Shown piece after piece: positions 6,174-8,610 of a DNA stretch of 8,610 nucleotides. The stretch's first letter is position 1. Every line of letters starts with the position of its first letter. Below the pieces are notes generated by a model. It did not search any database. It worked only from the letters and a program-made list of their open reading frames with translations, and was not told the DNA's origin. The stretch comes from Bacteroidota bacterium (GTDB lineage Bacteria; Bacteroidota; Bacteroidia; Chitinophagales; Chitinophagaceae): assembly GCA_023426425.1 (NCBI GenBank), contig JAFAAT010000229.1:1-8610 (forward strand), given 5' to 3'. The position numbers were made by a program, and so were the translations under genes.

Positions 6174-7679
6174 TTAGTTTTTAGCTTGCTCCATAAGCTT
6201 CTTACCCTTAGCGATAGCATCATCGATGGTACCAACCAGGTTGAAGGCTGCTTCCGGATACTCGTCTACCTCACCATCCATGATCATGTTGAAGCCACGG
6301 ATAGTTTCTTCGATTGGTACAAGTACACCCTTAAGACCAGTGAACTGTTCTGCCACGTGGAAAGGCTGGGACAGGAAGCGCTGTACTTTACGGGCACGGG
6401 CAACTGTCTGCTTATCTTCTTCAGAAAGCTCGTCCATACCGAGGATGGCGATAATATCCTGAAGTTCCTTATAACGCTGGAGGATCAGTTTCACGCGGTT
6501 AGCACAGTCGTAGTGTGCATCACCCACGATCATTGGCGTGAGGATACGGGAGGTGGAATCCAGTGGATCTACCGCAGGGTAGATACCAAGATCCGCGATC
6601 TTACGGGAAAGTACGGTTGTCGCATCCAGGTGGGCGAAGGTTGTTGCCGGAGCCGGATCGGTAAGGTCATCCGCAGGTACGTAAACCGCCTGTACAGATG
6701 TAATCGAACCATTCTTTGTTGAAGTGATACGCTCCTGCATCAGACCCATTTCGGTAGCCAGCGTAGGCTGGTAACCTACTGCTGAAGGCATACGACCGAG
6801 AAGGGCGGATACCTCAGAACCTGCCTGAGTGAAACGGAAGATATTGTCTACGAAGAACAGGATGTCCTTTCCTTTACCAGTACCATCACCATCGCGGAAG
6901 TATTCAGCGATAGTCAGACCTGAAAGGGCCACACGTGCACGGGCTCCGGGAGGCTCATTCATCTGTCCGAATACGAATGTTGCTTTTGAGTCTTTGAGTT
7001 CTTCAGCGTTTACGGAAGACAGATCCCATCCGCCTTCTTCCATGCTGTGCTTGAACTTCTCACCATATTTTACGATGCCGGCTTCGATCATTTCACGCAT
7101 CAGGTCATTACCTTCACGTGTACGCTCACCTACACCAGCGAATACGGAAAGACCCGAATATGCTTTTGCGATGTTGTTGATCAGCTCCTGGATCAATACG
7201 GTTTTACCTACACCCGCACCACCGAAGAGACCGATCTTACCACCTTTTGCGTAAGGTTCGATAAGGTCAATTACCTTGATACCTGTGTAAAGAATTTCGG
7301 AGGCAGTGCTCAGATTTTCGAATGCAGGTGGTTTAGCGTGAATCGGGCGACCGTTGGTTTTATCAGGCTGGGGCAAACCATCAATAGCATCACCGGTAAC
7401 ATTGAACAGGCGACCATGGATCTGCTCACCTGTGGGCATTGCAATCGCTTTACCGGTGTCGCGAACTTCCATACCACGTACGAGACCTTCGGTTCCGTCC
7501 ATGGCTACGGTACGCACACTATCTTCCCCGAGGTGTTGCTGTACTTCCAGTACCAGTTTATCACCGTTTTCACGGGTAAGTTCCAGAGCGTTGTAGATTT
7601 CAGGCAGCTTATTTTCATTGCTGAAGTAAACGTCCACAACCGGTCCGATGATTTGCTTGATTTTACCAACGTTTGGCAT
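6174..7679 (-). CDS. atpD: ATP synthase F1 beta subunit (catalytic)
   Basis: Catalytic subunit of F1; it makes ATP from ADP and phosphate at the cytoplasmic face of the inner membrane. 501 residues. The N-terminal beta-barrel (about 1-80) is followed by the Walker A loop GGAGVGKT at 153-160, the catalytic-Glu region GERTREGND with Glu185, the Walker B strand ILFFVDN with Asp278, the family signature PAVDPLDSTS at 368-377 and DELSEED at 416-422. All key residues are intact. It is about 40 residues longer than E. coli beta. Most of the excess is an insertion at about 204-231 (GEKFKHSMEEGGWDL region) between GND and FGQMNEPPG, plus a few residues in FRDGDGTGKGKD near 262-271. It is first in an atpD-atpC operon; alpha, gamma and the Fo genes are not adjacent, as in many Bacteroidota. 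The start is the ATG at 7679. Confidence 0.99.
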   Translation of the reverse strand: MPNVGKIKQIIGPVVDVYFSNENKLPEIYNALELTRENGDKLVLEVQQHLGEDSVRTVAMDGTEGLVRGMEVRDTGKAIAMPTGEQIHGRLFNVTGDAIDGLPQPDKTNGRPIHAKPPAFENLSTASEILYTGIKVIDLIEPYAKGGKIGLFGGAGVGKTVLIQELINNIAKAYSGLSVFAGVGERTREGNDLMREMIEAGIVKYGEKFKHSMEEGGWDLSSVNAEELKDSKATFVFGQMNEPPGARARVALSGLTIAEYFRDGDGTGKGKDILFFVDNIFRFTQAGSEVSALLGRMPSAVGYQPTLATEMGLMQERITSTKNGSITSVQAVYVPADDLTDPAPATTFAHLDATTVLSRKIADLGIYPAVDPLDSTSRILTPMIVGDAHYDCANRVKLILQRYKELQDIIAILGMDELSEEDKQTVARARKVQRFLSQPFHVAEQFTGLKGVLVPIEETIRGFNMIMDGEVDEYPEAAFNLVGTIDDAIAKGKKLMEQAKN

Positions 7680-7722
7680 ACGACTCAGTTATATAAAATA
7701 GAAAGGTTTGAGACACAAAAAA

Positions 7723-7737
7723 GAGGGGGCTTCCCTC
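7723..7737 (-). promoter_or_regulatory. Hairpin plus U6 at the extreme 5' end of the atpD mRNA
   Basis: On the minus strand GAGGG-AAGCC-CCCTC is followed directly by TTTTTTG. The predicted transcription start is only about 5 nt before the stem. It looks like a miniature terminator or attenuator, or a 5'-protective stem-loop. The stem is short (5 bp), so the call is tentative. Confidence 0.4.
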
Positions 7738-7747
7738 AAATTTGGCG

Positions 7748-7779
7748 CAAAGGTAATGGTATGGGGCGAAAATGCAAAA
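7748..7779 (-). promoter_or_regulatory. Bacteroidota-type promoter of atpDC
   Basis: On the minus strand TTTTG (7779-7775) is followed after exactly 19 bp by TACCTTTG (7755-7748), matching the -33 TTTG and -7 TAnnTTTG elements read by the Bacteroidota primary sigma factor. Predicted transcription start is about 7740-7745, giving an atpD leader of roughly 60 nt. It is the best promoter match I found in the window. Confidence 0.75.
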
Positions 7780-8017
7780 GGTAAAAAGAGAAATGTAAAG
7801 ATGTGAAAAATATAGAAAAACATCGGGGTAGCTTTTAGAAGTGATCCATATAAGTAAGTCATACCTAGCTCTAAATACCTATTCTTTCGGGATGTTTATG
7901 TTGTATTTTTTCAGTGCAAAAGTTTTTAGACACAACCCTACAACGGACTAAAATATTATTGCTATTGTTGATGCTATGAAGTTGAGAGAGCCTGCTGGCA
8001 TATAGAAAGCGGCGGTT

Positions 8018-8057
8018 TCCTGTTGCCGAGTATCGGCGAAGGTTAAGCATAACAGGA
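8018..8057. repeat. Nested inverted repeat, possible structured RNA element
   Basis: TCCTGTT at 8018-8024 is the exact complement of AACAGGA at 8051-8057. Directly inside it GCCGA (8025-8029) and TCGGC (8033-8037) form a 5-bp stem with a 3-nt loop, stacking on the outer helix. ACAGGATT recurs at 8076-8083, and its complement ATCCTGT lies near 8176. Nearby AGCAGG/CCTGCT (8096-8101 with 8110-8115) adds another stem. Strand and function are unknown. Confidence 0.35.
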
Positions 8058-8410
8058 TTACACGTATATTCCGGTACAGGATTTGTGCTGGTAAAAGCAG
8101 GGGTGCTCTCCTGCTATCAGGCGGATTTTCAGATTTTGTGGTTCAGAAATTATGTCAGTAATTTTGACTGGCACCATCCTGTAAAAGAGTGTCCCGCTGT
8201 TCTTCATGGAGGATAGAACCAATGAAGCTTCAGATTCAAGCTATGGTTTTCGGCGGGTTTTAAACATGAGTAGTTGACTGAGTTCCTGGAAAACAGTTTG
8301 GTTGAATTAAGTTTCCAGAAGGATTTTCTACATGACAAATAGAATTTAGCCTAATAAATACGGTTACCTTACGGTCTTGTACGTTAGCCTGTCTTCCTGA
8401 TCGATAGGGT

Positions 8411-8462
8411 AGTAAAGTAAGGTCTAAGTAATTCCTAAGTAGATGTAAAGTCAGAGATAATT
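8411..8462. repeat. 11-bp periodic array with TAAGTA-like core
   Basis: AAGT occurs at 8415, 8426, 8437 and 8448, exactly 11 bp apart, and a degenerate AATT follows at 8459. The flanking bases are partly conserved: A or T before AAGT, A or C after it, with TAAGTA in the two middle units. The sequence is A/T-rich and unrelated to the neighbouring C/T-rich array apart from sharing its period. Confidence 0.65.
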
Positions 8463-8495
8463 AGCATCACTCTTGTTCTAGCTCCACAAAAAAGA

Positions 8496-8594
8496 CCTGT
8501 CTCTGTCCTGCCTGCGTCCCATCTCTGCCCTACCTGCGTCCTATATCTCCTCCATGCCCCCTCCCTGCCTCCTTGCTGTCTCCTTCATACCTGC
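8496..8594. repeat. Degenerate 11-bp pyrimidine-rich tandem array, about nine units
   Basis: From 8496 the sequence divides into 11-bp units such as CCTGTCTCTGT, CCTGCCTGCGT, CCCATCTCTGC and CCTACCTGCGT, then CCTATATCTCC and more divergent C/T-rich units to 8594. The first four alternate between a TCTCTG type and a CCTGCGT type. Units 1-2 compared with units 3-4 match at 18 of 22 positions, giving a 22-bp higher-order repeat. The plus strand is strongly pyrimidine-biased. The array may extend past the window edge. Confidence 0.75.
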
Positions 8595-8610
8595 GTGCTG
8601 AGAATTGCTG

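Larger units (their letters stand above)
7780..8610. other. Non-coding region of about 830 bp upstream of the atpD promoter
   Basis: No convincing gene. A 49-codon minus-strand reading (8207-8058) and an ATG-less plus-strand open stretch (about 7988-8216) overlap each other and show no known motif. The region holds nested inverted repeats at 8018-8057 and a 6-bp stem at 8096-8115. CTGGAAAAC pairs with GTTTCCAG (8286-8294 with 8311-8318, one bulge). Two 11-bp-period arrays fill much of the right end, 8411-8462 and 8496 to about 8594. A gene upstream of atpD, if any, lies beyond the window. Confidence 0.55.

Noticed and set aside
7047..7784. Plus-strand open frame opposite the start of atpD and its promoter
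   Set aside because: Antisense shadow of atpD with no recognisable protein features.
8058..8207. Minus-strand 49-codon reading starting with ATG, and an overlapping plus-strand open stretch (about 7988-8216) without an ATG
   Set aside because: Neither resembles a known family; they overlap on opposite strands over an inverted-repeat cluster, and lengths like these occur by chance. Homology search would settle it.
8411..8610. Possible CRISPR array at the right end
   Set aside because: The repeat unit is only 11 bp, has no spacers of CRISPR length and no cas genes nearby.

Overview
The window looks like chromosomal DNA from a Bacteroidota bacterium, most likely a Chitinophagaceae-type organism (family level is inference). 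Support comes from TAnnTTTG-type -7 promoter boxes, one of them with a matching TTTG -33 box 19 bp upstream. Gene starts lack clear Shine-Dalgarno sequences. An atpD-atpC pair stands apart from the other ATP synthase genes and encodes a short epsilon subunit and an enlarged beta subunit. A lipoprotein has a Bacteroidota-style surface-export motif.

Layout: positions 1-201 (+) hold the 3' end of an MGMT/Atl-like gene. It converges on a surface-type lipoprotein gene (219-893, -). All remaining genes are on the minus strand, listed here from high to low coordinates. atpD (7679-6174) and atpC (6098-5844) form an F1 operon with a strong promoter at 7748-7779, a hairpin between the genes and a terminator-like hairpin at 5791-5820. 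After a gap of about 630 bp, a LolC/E-type ABC permease (5158-3929) is followed after 6 nt, in the same frame, by a FemAB/GNAT-like acyltransferase (3922-2984). Then grpE (2883-2248) and dnaJ (2172-1006) form the Hsp70 co-chaperone operon, closed by a perfect-stem terminator at 951-985.

Two long non-coding stretches remain: about 5175-5790 and 7780-8610. They contain the most unusual signals in the window: three short tandem arrays that differ in sequence but share an exact 11-bp period. These are GGTCTCTA x5 at 5439-5493, an AAGT-core array at 8411-8462, and a pyrimidine-rich array from 8496 to about 8594. An 11-bp period is close to one turn of the helix.

How the genes work together: GrpE and DnaJ serve DnaK, which is not in the window. 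AtpD and AtpC complete F1 together with subunits encoded elsewhere. The permease needs a LolD-like ATPase encoded elsewhere and would act on outer-membrane lipoproteins such as the one at 219-893, although nothing links them beyond proximity. I found no phage, CRISPR, transposon or defence genes; the coding content is ordinary housekeeping.
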